A stretch of 64,000 nt of DNA from Petrosia ficiformis (Eukaryota > Porifera > Demospongiae > Haplosclerida > Petrosiidae), in NCBI GenBank assembly GCA_947044365.1, contig OX345636.1:56089746-56153745 (forward strand), written 5' to 3'. This document shows, piece by piece, positions 35,901-46,880 of this stretch. Each line of letters starts with the position of its first letter. The first letter of the stretch is position 1. Below the pieces are notes generated by a model, which saw nothing but the letters and a program-made list of their open reading frames with translations, searched no databases and was not told the origin of the DNA. The position numbers were made by a program, and so were the translations under genes.

Positions 35901-38900
35901 TTTACAAATGGAGGAGTTTAAGAGGATTGAGGATGTGAAGATAGAGGTTATCAAGTATCAGAGAAATGCTGCAGTTCAGTTCAGCTACATGGTACCAGAG
36001 CGTAAGTTATATGTCTCATTTACAATTAATGAAACATCAAAACATTTCTATCATTTTAGAAGAGTTGTCAATACAAACAACAGATAAACCTTCACAAACA
36101 GAAGATCTTCAGAATATAGTACAGAATAATGAAGTACGTTTGGAAGAATTACAAATGCAGAGAGAAAGAATAAGGGAATTGGAAGTTACTATACAAGAAA
36201 TGAGACAGTTGGAGGAAACTAGAAAGACATCATCACTTGTACTACAAAACTCCAGTGACATCATTCCTTTATCAGGTTATAATAATTACAGAGTAATCTC
36301 TTAATATTAATATCATAATTATTATACAGATGATCCTGGTCTTCATATAGTTAAACAGAAGGTGTTTCATATTAAAGGGAATACTCTGGATTGGGGAGAT
36401 TATGGGTTTAAGATTAATTTCCCAGAAGGTACCATTCCACCATCACAAGTGATTATCAAAGCTCTTGTTGGTGGTAAATTCCAGTTTCCTGATGGAATGG
36501 AGCTTGTCAGTGCTTTATATGTCATCTCATTTCCTGAAGAATTCCTCCAGCCTGTGAAATTGCATATACAACACTGTGTCTATCTGAAGAGTTCACGACA
36601 GTTTAAATATCTCAGTTTCATAATAGCACCTATAGATGAGTCAGTACCACCCTACAAGTTCCAGTACATAGAGGGTGGTAAATTCTATACTGATAGTCAG
36701 TATGGAATGATAGTTCGTTCCAAGTTTTGTATCATGGGTATTGGTAAGAGGATTAATGGGGTAGATCCATACACCTCATCTGATGAAGAGGAAGACTCAT
36801 CATCAGATCCTTCTAGTGATAGTGAAACACAATCCACATCAGGACATGGTTAGAATAGTAATAATATATTATTATTAATAAATTAATATTATTTTTATTA
36901 TTATTAGATGAGGTTCAATCAATTGATAATGATCAGTCTAGTAATACTGACTCATCTTCAGATGATAAGGATTCTAGTAATGATACTGAAATACAATCAA
37001 CATCTAAACATGGTTAGTATAATAATAATTATTATTATTATTATAATTATTGTAATTATTAGTATAACTGTGCTTATCATAATTATTATATTTTTTTATT
37101 CTGATACTGAAACATCGCCTTTGTCTCCTATTATTGTTACTAATACAGAAACGCAATCAACATATCAACAAGGTAAATATATATAATGAATATTAATATT
37201 TATTATTATTATTATTATTATTATTAGGTGATATTCAATCAATCAAGACAACTGACTCACTATCTCCAGAAGACAAGAATCCTACTAGTAATACTGGAGG
37301 TGTAACGCATTCCATAAATGGACATGGTTAGGATATTAAAAAAATATTATCTGGAGATTATGAGTGGGCCATTAATCTTGTGTGTCCAACTAACCACCTT
37401 GATTCCATATAGGGATATACTGTTAACCATTTGTGTCAACTTTGTGGGTTGTGGGATATAAATTTTATAGTATGATTTTGAGTGGGTATATCAAAGGAAG
37501 TGAAAGTCATTTGTATCACTGTTGTTGTGCTGCAAAAACCAAAATGAAATTAATTAGATTAGATGGTGTGATTAGAAACCAAATAGAAAAAAAAAGATTT
37601 TTGTCCCACCTACTCTCCGCTAATTGTCTTTCCCATATGACGAATTTTACAAAACATGTATTTTGACAACCAATGCATTGTTTAACACACTGAAGTTTTG
37701 TGCTCATGCTAGCTGCCTCATTCTAGCTGCCTCATTCTGCTCATCAGCTCCTGTTATTATTTAATTAATTACTAATATTTAATCTTTACTTAAATTATAT
37801 CTAACATTAGTTATAGAGATGACAGCCTCTGTTTCATCTGATAAACAAGATAAACATGAAGATGATAAATGTAAGATAGTGTTAATGTCTCTCATATCCT
37901 ATATAATATATTACATGTCTTATTATCAGTACTTGTTGATAATGATATTCATACTGTTACTAATAATGATGATATTAGTACTGAATATATTATCAACACA
38001 CCTGATATACAACAAGAGATAACTACTAGTTAGTATATATAATAATACATGAGTTTATGTATGATAATTGTTTATTTTAGTTTCAGCTATTCATGATAGT
38101 GATCTATTAGAGTCTAGACTCACTTCAGGAAATATAATTCAAACAATATCAAGAGGAGGTATGATTGGCTTATAATTATATATACTGTTTTAAATGTCAA
38201 TCTGTTATATTGTATATATTCAGTTCAAGTTACTAGTGATAGTTCAATTCCTGATAATATATACACTGGACAAATTTGTTATGTAAAGAAGGGAACAAAC
38301 AGATGGTGTATGGTATTCATGGCCGTACAGAATATTAAAGTATTCCTTGAGGTATTTATAATACATACATTATTAATACTTATCATATGATTATTATACA
38401 TTTCAGTATCTGAAAGAGGAATATTCAGATGATGATAAAGATGAGATGTTCAGGTTTTGTTTCATGGATCCTGTGAATGGATTTATTGAATTAGATTTAG
38501 TGAAAACATTTCAAGATGGTTGGACTATTGACCCAACTAGAAAACCTCTGAGAGTGAGTGTATATTTCACACTCTTAATAATATTGATATTATCATTATT
38601 GCTGTTTGTATTACATACATTTCTACAGATCAAGAAGAGAGATGCTGATCTGTTTGGTACAGCTGAACTTCCTATTCCTCCAACTTGTAGAGTGACTCTC
38701 TGGTCTAAAGTATCACAAGATACTGAAGAATATTTGAGTTACACTGTACCTCTAATTGGAATTCATTCTGATGATGTTGATGAAATATGTATTCAACGTT
38801 TTCTAGAAACTAGTAATACATCAGGTATATATAATATATACAATATTATATAGTAAATGTTATAACTTATATTATGTAATATTTTTATACTGATAGAACC

Positions 38901-39403
38901 TACTCATCCAACAGCTCAATCACAAATTAGTGGTGCACCACATCATGCAACCATCGATACACATCATATAGGTTAGGATTGTACAGTATTGCAGATAATC
39001 ATTAAATTGTATGAATCATTAAATCATGATACACATTATTATATTATTTAAGCAATTAACTTTTATTAATACTTTCCATTTAGTATCATTAACATCACAG
39101 AAGGTCAAAGACATTCTTCGTATATCCACTCCTGAAATGTCCAAACTGTTATCTTCATCTGATAATAGAATATCTCTTGCTATGGAACTGTATGGATCAT
39201 CTCTGATCACAGATGATGCTTATTATCAGGCTATTGATGATTCTGCCGTTACTAACATACTAAAAGGAGCTAGATTGATGAAAGAGATTACTGCATCTGT
39301 TACTGTTAGTCCAGATAAGCTGAGACAATTAATAGAAGTAATGAAGAGAGTGGAAATCTTCCAAGGGATTAGCGAAAAGTGGGAGAGAGACATACAACAA
39401 TAA
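27996..39403 (+). CDS. Kelch - coiled coil - ZU5 - death-fold-like protein, 23 exons
   Basis: Exons: 27996-28002, 28152-28697, 28752-28924, 30001-30192, 30441-30612, 34752-34946, 35001-35135, 35199-35321, 35380-35508, 35831-36001, 36060-36275, 36330-36848, 36908-37012, 37149-37172, 37228-37326, 37817-37870, 37930-38028, 38081-38158, 38224-38351, 38407-38553, 38629-38824, 38897-38971, 39084-39403. All phases join, giving 3,903 bases: 1,300 residues plus TAA. The start is the tiny exon ATGGCTA|GTGAGT, which restores MASEYQLGWRTEHST. Domain order: kelch (~5-364), coiled coil (~364-687), ZU5 (~690-800), acidic Ser/Asp linkers, beta-rich UPA-like region (~1013-1169), C-terminal helical domain (~1195-1300). 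ZU5-UPA-death order is known from UNC5 and PIDD signalling proteins. No signal peptide or membrane segment: probably a cytoplasmic scaffold or sensor. The 24-base exon is the least certain. Confidence 0.85.
28152..30612 (+). CDS. Kelch-repeat exons of the 27996-39403 gene
   Basis: Exons 2-5 encode a propeller-like array. Visible kelch hallmarks are RTEHSTVVINNVLHCWGGD, the GVRGYGCTKIDNKIFYYGG repeat with a Gly-Gly turn, LLVLGGYGPVP, CAGFTMNTLHNNEGVMFGG, RSHHASAVINT...LIISGG and RYHHSMTTYEI...LIITGG. About six blades can be counted, the usual number for a kelch propeller, which commonly binds protein partners. Introns of 54, 1,076 and 248 bases separate the exons. Lys/Glu-rich linker residues (about 30-45) interrupt the first blade. 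Confidence 0.85.
28925..30000 (+). other. Intron 3 of the kelch gene
   Basis: AT-rich, donor GTGAGT and acceptor AATACTATAG. No gene or repeat array was seen inside. Confidence 0.7.
30950..34620. repeat. 3.7-kb (ATGT)n / (ACAT)n array in intron 5 of the kelch gene
   Basis: Tetranucleotide units TATG dominate, with many TACATGTA and TACGTA variants. At about 31130 the strand sense flips from TATG to CATA, making a long potential hairpin (31060-31210). Higher-order copies exist: 32084-32308 and 32325-32548 are nearly the same ~225 bp, and CATACTATTTACACATGTAC-type blocks recur near 33290, 33490 and 33750. All ORFs here (up to 148 codons, both strands, Met/Tyr/Val/Cys or Thr/His/Ile) are repeat translations. 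Confidence 0.9.
34752..36275 (+). CDS. Coiled-coil exons of the kelch gene
   Basis: Exons 6-11 encode Glu/Lys/Gln/Leu-rich heptads (LQESQKLLEIQK, SKNEQVEELQSMLEMKE, LQMQRERIRELEVTIQEMRQ) with no Pro in the long stretches, predicting coiled coils and hence oligomerisation. Exon lengths 135, 123, 129, 171 and 216 are all multiples of 3 with phase 1-1 ends, so they can be lost or gained without frame change. Exons 7-9 and 11 have close copies at 62.9-63.7 kb. Confidence 0.85.
36330..36848 (+). CDS. ZU5-domain exon of the kelch gene
   Basis: The exon encodes KGNTLDWGDYGFKINFPEGT, IPPSQ, IIKALVGGKFQFPDGMELVS, ALYVISFPEEFLQPVKLHIQ and HCVYLKSSRQFKYLSFIIAP. The Gly-rich turn before a Phe-Pro-Glu-Gly strand, then V(S/A)..Y.I..P..F..PV.L.+.HC are the hallmarks of ZU5, a beta-sandwich first named in ZO-1 and UNC5. 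The tail is Ser/Asp-rich (SSDEEEDSSSDPSSDSE), continuing in three small exons. Confidence 0.9.
38224..38824 (+). CDS. UPA-like beta-rich exons of the kelch gene (tentative)
   Basis: Exons 19-21 encode IYTGQICYVKKGTNRWCMVF, MFRFCFMDPVNGFIELDLVK, FQDGWTIDPTRKPLRIKKRD and PPTCRVTLWSK. Alternating hydrophobic strands, a central W and the place between ZU5 and a helical C-terminus fit a UPA domain, but conservation is too weak to be sure. Confidence 0.5.
39084..39403 (+). CDS. C-terminal death-fold-like exon of the kelch gene
   Basis: The exon encodes about 106 residues, almost all helical: SLTSQKVKDILRISTPEMSK, LAMELYGSSLITDDAYYQAI, NILKGARLMKEITASVTVSP and KLRQLIEVMKRVEIF. Leu/Ile spacing and the order 'L...LY...LI....Y..I......A..LM..I......LR.LIEVM' are like CARD/death-fold domains of sponge receptor-like proteins. 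Stop TAA at 39401-39403. Confidence 0.6.
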
Positions 39404-39465
39404 CATATTAATAACACGTTTAGTAAAAATACTATATTAGTTAGCTATATAATTATATCAAGAAT

Positions 39466-39471
39466 AATAAA
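39466..39471 (+). terminator. Polyadenylation signal AATAAA of the kelch gene
   Basis: AATAAA lies 63 bases after the stop codon in AT-rich sequence, followed by a T-run. Position is right for transcript end formation. Confidence 0.55.
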
Positions 39472-39479
39472 ATATTTTT

Positions 39480-41080
39480 TTACTAGCAATGCCTAAAATT
39501 GTACAATATATTTATGGCATAATTTCACTGGTGGTTACATGAAGGAACATCCTATTTTTTTTCTTGGACTATTGTATGGAATATTGCACAAAATTCTTCA
39601 ATGCTTTGTACGAAATACGTGGTCCATACATAGATGCAGCTATCAAGATCAAGAAATCCACACAAGACATAATTACAGATTCACTGTTCGTGTGATTATG
39701 TGTGGGTGATGAATTAGGCCTACACGTAATTAAAACGCTTGGGAATGAGGCTGTATTGTAAACCCATGTTGAAACAAGAGAAGAGCAGTGAGTCTGTGTG
39801 TCTGTACAGGTTAATTTAGTTCATAAATATTAGGTTATTGATATTCAAAAGGTTATTACACAGTGTTTACTATCTATCCATTTGTTCCTTTATTATCTAT
39901 ATCAGTTAGTAAAGAGTATCATACTCAATACCAGAAGATTATACAATATGCATATATTTCTGAATCTTACTAATTCTTTGGATATGAATATTTGAAACTT
40001 AATTCTTGCTATGACATTAACATAGTGAATAGAGATCGTTGGAATTTATACTGTCAGGAACTAACACAAATATTGTAAGTTATACATGCCATTATCAAGA
40101 CAACAGTCAATCTATCCATCAAATCATACATCTATCAATTTATCTGTCTTCTATGTATTTAGTAATTATTAATCTATTCAGTATTTACTGTGTCACTGGT
40201 ACATGTATGTTGTTGTCCATCAACAGTTGGCTCAGGACGCTATTAAAGGAAGTTGACAGACATTCTTTTGCCATCAACGATATTGTCAACTCTTTGTTTT
40301 TTAGATACCTGGTCTTGAAGCATTGGTCGTGGAATGAACAGATATTGTGTACTTCAGAAACTCCTGGGGAGCTGTTTCAATTCTCCAAGTTATCAATCAT
40401 TGCCTGTTTCATACTTGAAGCTACATGGTTATCACTACTATAGGAACTGAGCTTGCTCTTTACATGTATTAAGATACATCGTAATGTGACCTCTGTTTCT
40501 CCTCAATACATCTGTTATGTAGTAAACATGTCTATGGACTACTACTACTGTCTCAAGGACATTTAATTCCTCATTAGAAGGCATGTTGTGCCAGCGCTTA
40601 CTGTCTTTAAGCAAGCACTGCACTACTAGCCTGCTGTTGCTTGATGACACGAGCAACCATCTAATATGCAGAGCATTTAGAGGTGTTCCCTTCTTTTGCG
40701 CAAATGCCTACTCCACACATGTGACCAATTGGCTGGTGGTGCACTTCCTCTATTATCTCTCCATCCTCGTGAGCTCTCAAACCAAAGTACAACCATGTTT
40801 TACTCTTCGTATTTTCTTCTTTAAGATTTTAATTCCACACACAGTTTCACATGAAGATGACGCCGTTTTACAACTCTGCACGTGCATCAATAATTAATTA
40901 TTAATAATACAATGTAATTATTATTAATAATAATTAATAGTGGTAATCGAAGTTCAAGTGGTTTGATTAATCATAATCATGATATAATCGTATAACCATG
41001 TGTGTAATTGTGTGTATATAGATAGTAATGTAAATGTACATGTGTATATATTTACGTGTGTGCTATTTATATGTGTGTAT
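39480..41080. other. No intact gene; possible decayed coding tract 40200-40880
   Basis: 40200-40880 is less AT-biased than its flanks and reads protein-like in short pieces on both strands, but stops break every frame within ~70-130 codons and no family is recognised. The remainder is AT-rich. Confidence 0.35.
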
Positions 41081-41082
41081 AC

Positions 41083-41373
41083 AGTGCTCGAAATAACATC
41101 CAGCAATTGGCCATTTTCCGGCCATTTCACTGCTTTGTCTGGACAAAATTGCATTTAACTGGACAAATTGTCTGATTAGTTATAGAAAATGAGTACATTA
41201 ATCCCACAGTAAAGGGAAATTATTAGTCAAGAGTAGTCATAACTTAGTGGATTACTTCTCTATCTTATAAGACATAAATGGGTACAATACAGATTTCTGA
41301 GACTTGCTGGTCAAATATTGTTTTGTCCTGTTGTTTCTGCTGAGCACTTTCAAAAATTATTTCCAGCACTGAT
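41083..41373. mobile_element. hAT-like short element
   Basis: The ends CAGTGCTCGAAATAACATCC and AAATTATTTCCAGCACTG are inverted with few mismatches. Subterminal TGTCTGGACAAAATTGCA and GGCCATTTTCCGGCC are related to the 11.97 kb element. Confidence 0.6.
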
Positions 41374-41738
41374 GTATGTACAGGTGTGTTGTTGGCATCT
41401 TGTAAATTCAGATATCTTTCTTTCTCTTGTGTTGTGTTCAAGTGTTATTTCAATATGAAATAATGCCCAGTAGTAAACTTGTAAGTGTTATTTCAGTACA
41501 AAAGCATAACATGAATGTAGAAATGGGATCCTTTTTTACATTGGGGGTCACTCATGGCAGTTCCGCCATTAGCTTGAATCCCATTCAATAGATTTTTGAA
41601 AATCAAGATTGAATCAACTAACAGAATCAACTACACAGTACACACGCATTTGTAATGTAATTATATTCATGTACAATTGTATACATACACGTATTATGTG
41701 TATATGTTAGTATTTTATCTCATATACTGTGAGAATGA

Positions 41739-41960
41739 ATGGAAATGAATCATTTCAAGAGTACAAGACAAAAAGATCAAAAGGTTTTATCTCATCATAC
41801 TCTCCCTGCATCAGTTCAAGATATATATGAGTCGTGTGATAATCTACCCACTATTAATACATATGAAATATATCGTGATGATGAAAAGGAAAGACTTAAG
41901 TTTTATACTGATCCTGATTATATCTATCATCTCTGGATTGAGGATCAGAATAAACAAATA
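41739..41960 (+). CDS. SCAR/WAVE homology-domain exon (partial gene)
   Basis: The frame reads TLPASVQDIYESCDNLPTIN, YRDDEKERLKFYTDPDYIYH and LWIEDQNKQI before the donor GTTAGT. This corresponds to the end of the SCAR homology domain of WASF/WAVE proteins, where a LP..++.+YE.CD..P.+N....YRDD.KE.LKFYT+P.Y...LW.E pattern is conserved. WAVE activates Arp2/3 under Rac control within the WAVE complex. No exon for the N-terminal ~120 residues could be found upstream, so the copy may be truncated. Start (ATG or an acceptor at 41759) is unresolved. Confidence 0.7.
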
Positions 41961-42019
41961 GTTAGTTGGTATCTAGTAGATGTGTTCATTAGTCATGTGA
42001 TATGTAGGGGATGGGATCA

Positions 42020-42265
42020 TTAGGTTTGTGATAACTACTAGATGTGATCGTTAGTCATGTGATATGTACTACATGTGATCGTTATTCATGTGATGTCTAC
42101 TAGATGTGATCGTTAGTCATGTGCTATGTAGGGGATGCGATCATTAGGCTTGTGATAACTACTAGATGTGATCGTTAGTCATGTGATATCTAGTAGATGT
42201 GATCGTTAGTCATGTGATATCTAGTAGATGTGATCATTAGTCATGTGATATCTAGTAGATGTAAA
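42020..42265. repeat. Minisatellite of TAGATGTGATCGTTAGTCAT units
   Basis: About six head-to-tail units of 33-40 bases, with GTGATATCTAG or GTGATAACTAC spacers. It lies in the intron that follows the WAVE-like exon. Confidence 0.8.
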
Positions 42266-42377
42266 TGTGATCACTGATCAGTTTCAACTTAGGTTCACAC
42301 ATTACTTACTACTTATTACTACTAACTACACAACATGTTACATGTTAACAGACATGTGAGATAATTTTTAACAACTT

Positions 42378-42985
42378 TTAACCCTTAGAGCACTGATGTC
42401 ACATATATGGGACATTTCAGACCTACGTGGTTCGCCGTCTGTTCCTAGCTACATGAAGCTGTCCAAATGCTTGTAATTGGCGTCAGGCACAAGCTGATGA
42501 ACGTGGCTAAAAAAGTTGATGTTTTTTCGACCGCCCTTTGGCCTAAATAACAACTACGGGAGGAATATGAAAGGGGGGTGTCACCCCATTTAATGTGGGG
42601 GTTCGAATGGGGCACAGTCCCCTCGCCGCCGCCGAATTTAGCATTTTTTGACCCCGCCCACGCCCTCTGGTGAGTACCTGAGGCATTTTCTTTGCTGTGA
42701 AACCTGAAATCGTGGGTGTATCTGGTACCAACATGCAGTGGGGTCATTTTGTTAGCCCCAGTTCCAGTCAAAAGAGGGAGAGCACTGCATTTTATTTGAT
42801 CCTACGATGCGCTTGGGGACTTTTGAGTCCCGGTAAGCAAGTTGGTGGAAGTAGTACTCCATGTCGGAAAAGGAGCCAAGTCTGGGGTAGAGAAAGTGAA
42901 CGGTGGCCAAATTATATGCAATAGAGTCGCCAGTGTTGGAAATGGGAAGAATTTTGAAAAACAGGCTCAGTGCTCTAAGGGTTAA
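42378..42985. mobile_element. piggyBac-like non-autonomous element, TTAA flanks
   Basis: TTAA at 42378-42381 and 42982-42985 flanks a 600-bp element with inverted ends CCCTTAGAGCACTGA / TCAGTGCTCTAAGGG. TTAA duplication and CCC-type ends are typical of piggyBac. The interior is GC-rich (~50%) with ORFs on both strands that match nothing I know; no DDD transposase is visible. Confidence 0.8.
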
Positions 42986-43384
42986 GATCTATATAATAAA
43001 TTTTCAATTTTCATGATAGATACCAAAATCCTTTTTCTTTAGATGTATGAAGGCAGCACGATGAGTGTTTAAAGTTCAGTAGTCTACTGGGTAATCCTCA
43101 CAGTTTTAAGCTATTTGTTTGTCAGTTGTATAGCATTTCAAGAATACATTCTGCTTGGTGGGAAAAATACCTTCTTAGTAACCCATAGGAATTTTGTGAT
43201 TAAATTGATTATTCAGATACACAAAGATTATTGTGAATGGATATCTAGATAGAAAAAGACAGAATCGAATCCATTTTATTCCTAATACATGTATTTATTA
43301 TTATTATTATACATGTACATGTATATTATCTACATGTACATGTACATGTACATAGAGGCTGCATGATACTTATCAACTAAACAT

Positions 43385-43545
43385 TTACAAGTACATGTAC
43401 ATAGTATGTGGTATGAATCTATACAAGTGGATATGTTACTACACTTACTATACATTTACATTTACAAGTACATGTACATAGTATATGGTATGAATCTATA
43501 CAAGTGGATATGTTACTATACTTACTATACATGTACATGTCATAG
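43385..43545. repeat. Two tandem ~80-bp units, TACATGTA-rich
   Basis: ACAAGTACATGTACATAGTA, GGTATGAATCTATACAAGTG and GATATGTTACTATACTTACT recur twice in tandem, and partially again at 43755-43930. Confidence 0.75.
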
Positions 43546-43727
43546 CCTCCAACCATACGGATTTCCTCATATTTGAACGGAATTCTTATTGCAGACTTGT
43601 AATTAACAAAACCACACATATAAATATAGTTGTGTCAATTGCTAGTACTGGTGTGCCTGACTGTGATACTAACAGCAGTTTATCTAAATGTACCAAATGT
43701 ACGAAGTCTTGTAATAAAAACTGCTGA
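43546..43727 (+). CDS. Possible terminal exon encoding a six-cysteine tail
   Basis: After an AG at 43545 the frame stays open for 59 codons to TGA 43725-43727. The last third reads VPDCDTNSSLSKCTKCTKSC and ends NKNC, with six Cys in the exon, four of them in the last 15 residues. There is no ATG and no upstream exon in view, so it may be a chance frame; the Cys clustering is what draws attention. Confidence 0.25.
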
Positions 43728-44269
43728 TATATGTCAAAAGGAGGAGATGTATATTGTGTCAATCCATACTATATAGTGAATATGTTACAATACTTACTAT
43801 ACAGGTACATGTACACTTACATGTACATGCATACTATATATTATATGAATCCATACTAGTGAATAGAGTGCATGTTACTATACTCACTGTACATGTACAT
43901 GTACATAGTATATTGTATGATTCACTACTACATCATTATAAGAAGCCATTATAACTTTTTATAATTTAATTACCAATTAAGAATAGGTCTTCTCTAGTAG
44001 TATTAACATGTGTATACATGTACATATACACAATCATGTACAATGTATTAGGGGTGCAATTAATAGTATAAATACAGACATTAAGTTTACATACCACCAC
44101 TGTACTTCCATTGACTATATTGTGCTGTAAGTAGAGGATTATAGATATTGTAAGACTGATTGCGATGATCATATTAATCTTGGGTTCATAATTTGGAGAC
44201 GGCAAACACCCACATGGTGCTCTTTATCTAATTCTGGTGATTATAACTTCTTTTATATTAATTTTAGGA

Positions 44270-44363
44270 ACATAGGAGGCGTCATGGCAACAAGGATAAC
44301 CAACCAAAGAAGGACATCATGAGTTTCAACAACAACAAATTCAAGATCTTAAGGATACCACAG
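44270..44363 (+). pseudogene. WAVE-like linker exon with frame change
   Basis: After the acceptor TATTAATTTTAG the exon begins EHRRRHGNKDNQPKK, in phase with the 41960 donor, and ends (another frame) HHEFQQQQIQDLKDTT before GTAAGA. The basic stretch fits the region after the SCAR homology domain. The frame must shift by one base near 44314 to join the following exon without an early stop. Confidence 0.4.
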
Positions 44364-44399
44364 GTAAGAAAATAAACAAATTTATTATCAGGTCTCACG

Positions 44400-45290
44400 A
44401 TTTGAATTTTTTGTCGTATTCATTAGTATTTACAGGAGCTTATGAGCAGTGAAACCTTGAAGGAGCATCCGGTACTTTCTAATTGTTTGTTAGCACAGTT
44501 TAGTTATGTGATTATATTGTACAGGTGGTCATTGTTTACCAATATTCATCAATGATCTACCTGTTTGTATAGCATTAGCCATGTTAAATATGGATGTTTT
44601 TGTTAATAAAATGAGACGGAATGTCTTCAAGGATTAAATGCATGCATGTATTATGTACGCATGTATGTATGTGTGTATGTATATCAGTGTTTTCGATAAA
44701 CTCATACGGCACACCATTGGCCCAAAGAGCTTCTTATTAGGTAGAGCATAGTTCTCTCTATAGGCCAACTGGCACAGTTAATTATGGATATATTGTCACT
44801 AATAGCATTAACTGTTTGTTAATTGGCTCAAGATTTATTACCAATGACACACACACTAGCCATGTTGATCCAATTTGGCCCATACTTGAAAACATATCAA
44901 AAATTGTGATGTATATATGTCAGTCTTTTCCTTGAAGTGCATCAAGCACAAAATTTAGTATCCATTCAAATTCTGAAACACCTCTATATTAAAGAAAGGA
45001 CATGCCCATAATTAATTAACCACATGTGAAATGGTGGAGCTGTCTCTATCCAATGAGTTTCTAGGTGTGCCAACGTCTCAAAGCCCTCGGAAAGATGTAG
45101 ATAAAGTTGAGTAGTTATTGTGGTATGATGAAGTAATGTTTTTTTAGATATCAACATTTGCAAGGAATTGGATAGGTGAAAGTTTAGTTTTTGCTATTGG
45201 CTGTATTTTTGCAATTTCAGGCTGTTTAATACTGGATCTGCATGTATAATGTCTCAGTTGACCTACAATGCATATATGCTAGGAGCTTAA
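44400..45290. other. No gene seen
   Basis: Intron-like or intergenic, with a short (ATGT)n at 44650-44690. 44640-44960 contains stop-rich sequence with no family signal. Confidence 0.4.
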
Positions 45291-45298
45291 AGAGAGAT

Positions 45299-45530
45299 GT
45301 TTGCAGGGTTTTTTTAGGGGGTTTGAGGGGGGCTTTTTGCCCCCCCCCCTCAAACTTGTTTTGCCACCCCTGAGCTTTAGCCATTTATGCTGAAGAAGTG
45401 CTTGCAAAGTACATACATTAGTATTATGTATTTTAGCTCCTACCTTCAACCCGCCCCCCTCATTTTCTTGAAACATTGATTTGCCCCCCCTGAAATATTT
45501 TTCTAAAAAAATCACTGGAACTTTGTTTTG
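45299..45530. mobile_element. Short element with T-run/G-rich ends
   Basis: GCAGGGTTTTTTTAGGGGGT at the left and TTTTTCTAAAAAAATCACTG at the right are roughly inverted. Inside, poly-G/poly-C blocks (TTTGAGGGGGG, GCCCCCCCCCCTC, CGCCCCCCTC) form further inverted pairs. A relative is at 9.92 kb. Confidence 0.5.
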
Positions 45531-45797
45531 TATCAGATAATTTCCTTGTACATCACTTCTAGTAATAATTTGACGTATAATTCAGCTAACAAAATGAAGG
45601 TGTAAACAACAATTGTGGTTGATAAATGGGTGTGGTTGTGACTCACTTGATTTATATCCTAGAGAAAACACTGATGTATGTATGTATGTATGTATGTATG
45701 TATGTATGTATGTATATATGTATATATGTATAGATAGAGTTGTTGTCCTAATCTTGTTTTATACATGTATAATAATTATTCTATTCATTATAATACA

Positions 45798-45925
45798 GGA
45801 CTTACTGATCAATCATCCAGTAATCACATATCACTGGATATTGAATATCAGGCATCAGATGCTCCAACACCATCTCCACTAACATACCATGATGCTATAA
45901 ATCAAAAATTCAAAACTCATCAAAG
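45798..45925 (+). CDS. Proline/serine linker exon, copy A (WAVE-like gene)
   Basis: Between ATACAG and GTATAT the frame reads LTDQSSSNHISLDIEYQASD and APTPSPLTYHDAINQKF. It joins the previous exon in the shifted frame (phase 1). Copy B follows 1.4 kb downstream with the same borders. Confidence 0.5.
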
Positions 45926-46183
45926 GTATATATTATACTATGAATTACTTAATATATTACGTGACATGATAGTACCATCACTGTACTTCCATTGACTGTA
46001 TGTATAAGACATGTAGAATTTATATAATCAAACAAAACATCTTGAAGGGTCGTCTATGTTAGCATATGCTCTAACAATTTTGTTAACACATTTTCGTTGC
46101 TTTAATCCACCAACACCGTTTATGACTGGACTGACCTTGACCACTAAAATATGACATTCAACCAATCACCAACTGTAAAGTAG

Positions 46184-46277
46184 TTATTGGTGGCGGTTAC
46201 GGTATTGTGTTGATTTGCATACCTCGGGCTTCGCCCTCGGTATGTAAATGAATACAATACCTTACTGCCACCAATAA
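46184..46277. repeat. Foldback element with TCGGGCTTCGCCCTCGG centre
   Basis: TTATTGGTGGCGGTTACGGT is inverted as ACCTTACTGCCACCAATAA; the centre CCTCGGGCTTCGCCCTCGG is itself a stem-loop. The whole 94 bases can fold as one hairpin. Confidence 0.8.
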
Positions 46278-46296
46278 CCTATATATGTATGTATAT

Positions 46297-46430
46297 ATAT
46301 ATATCAGAGAGTACGGTAGTACTCTCTGTGTAGGGATGGCACGGAAAAAAAATGGCTGCCCATACATTTCAATTGCAAGTGATGAGCTGAAATCTCTGGT
46401 AATCTCGAATTGGATGCCATTTTCATAGGT
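46297..46430. mobile_element. Left-end fragment of the foldback family
   Basis: Starts AGAGAGTACGGTAGTACTCTC, a hairpin, followed by TGTGTAGGGATGGCACGG and CAATTGCAAGTGATGAGCTG. Matches 25.0 and 58.3 kb. Confidence 0.65.
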
Positions 46431-46880
46431 GTATTCATTAATCAAGTCACATGGAATTTAATTGCGCATGCGCATCTGTATACTCAGAACATGGAAGCTG
46501 AAAAGCAGAAAGTGCTGGTTGCATAAGCATAGTAATAAAAGTATGAGCAAAATTAATAATAATGAATATAATTATTAAGCCATATTGTATAGTAATATTA
46601 TATACTATGATAACATTGGAATGCCATTTGGTTGATATAGTGACTGACACTTCTTGTATGACTGCAGATAGTGCTATAAGGGAAATAGTAGGCATCATCT
46701 GTAAGTGAAAAAGAATGATAATCAATTCATAAATAATTGATATATAAAAAAGACTAACCTTCATTGATGATCTAACATTAATGCATTTATGATTGAATGA
46801 TTTCATATATATAACTTACACCAGTATTTCTTCAATGTACAAAAAATATTCACACCATTCAGTAAAAAAAAAAATGGAAA

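Noticed and set aside
40039..40897. Plus ORFs of 134 and 104 codons and a minus ORF of 72
   Set aside because: Partly protein-like but no family, no consistent splice sites and stops in both strands; kept only as a possible decayed tract.
42445..42924. ORFs of 108, 63 and 75 codons on both strands
   Set aside because: They lie wholly within the 600-bp piggyBac-like non-autonomous element, overlap each other and match no known family.
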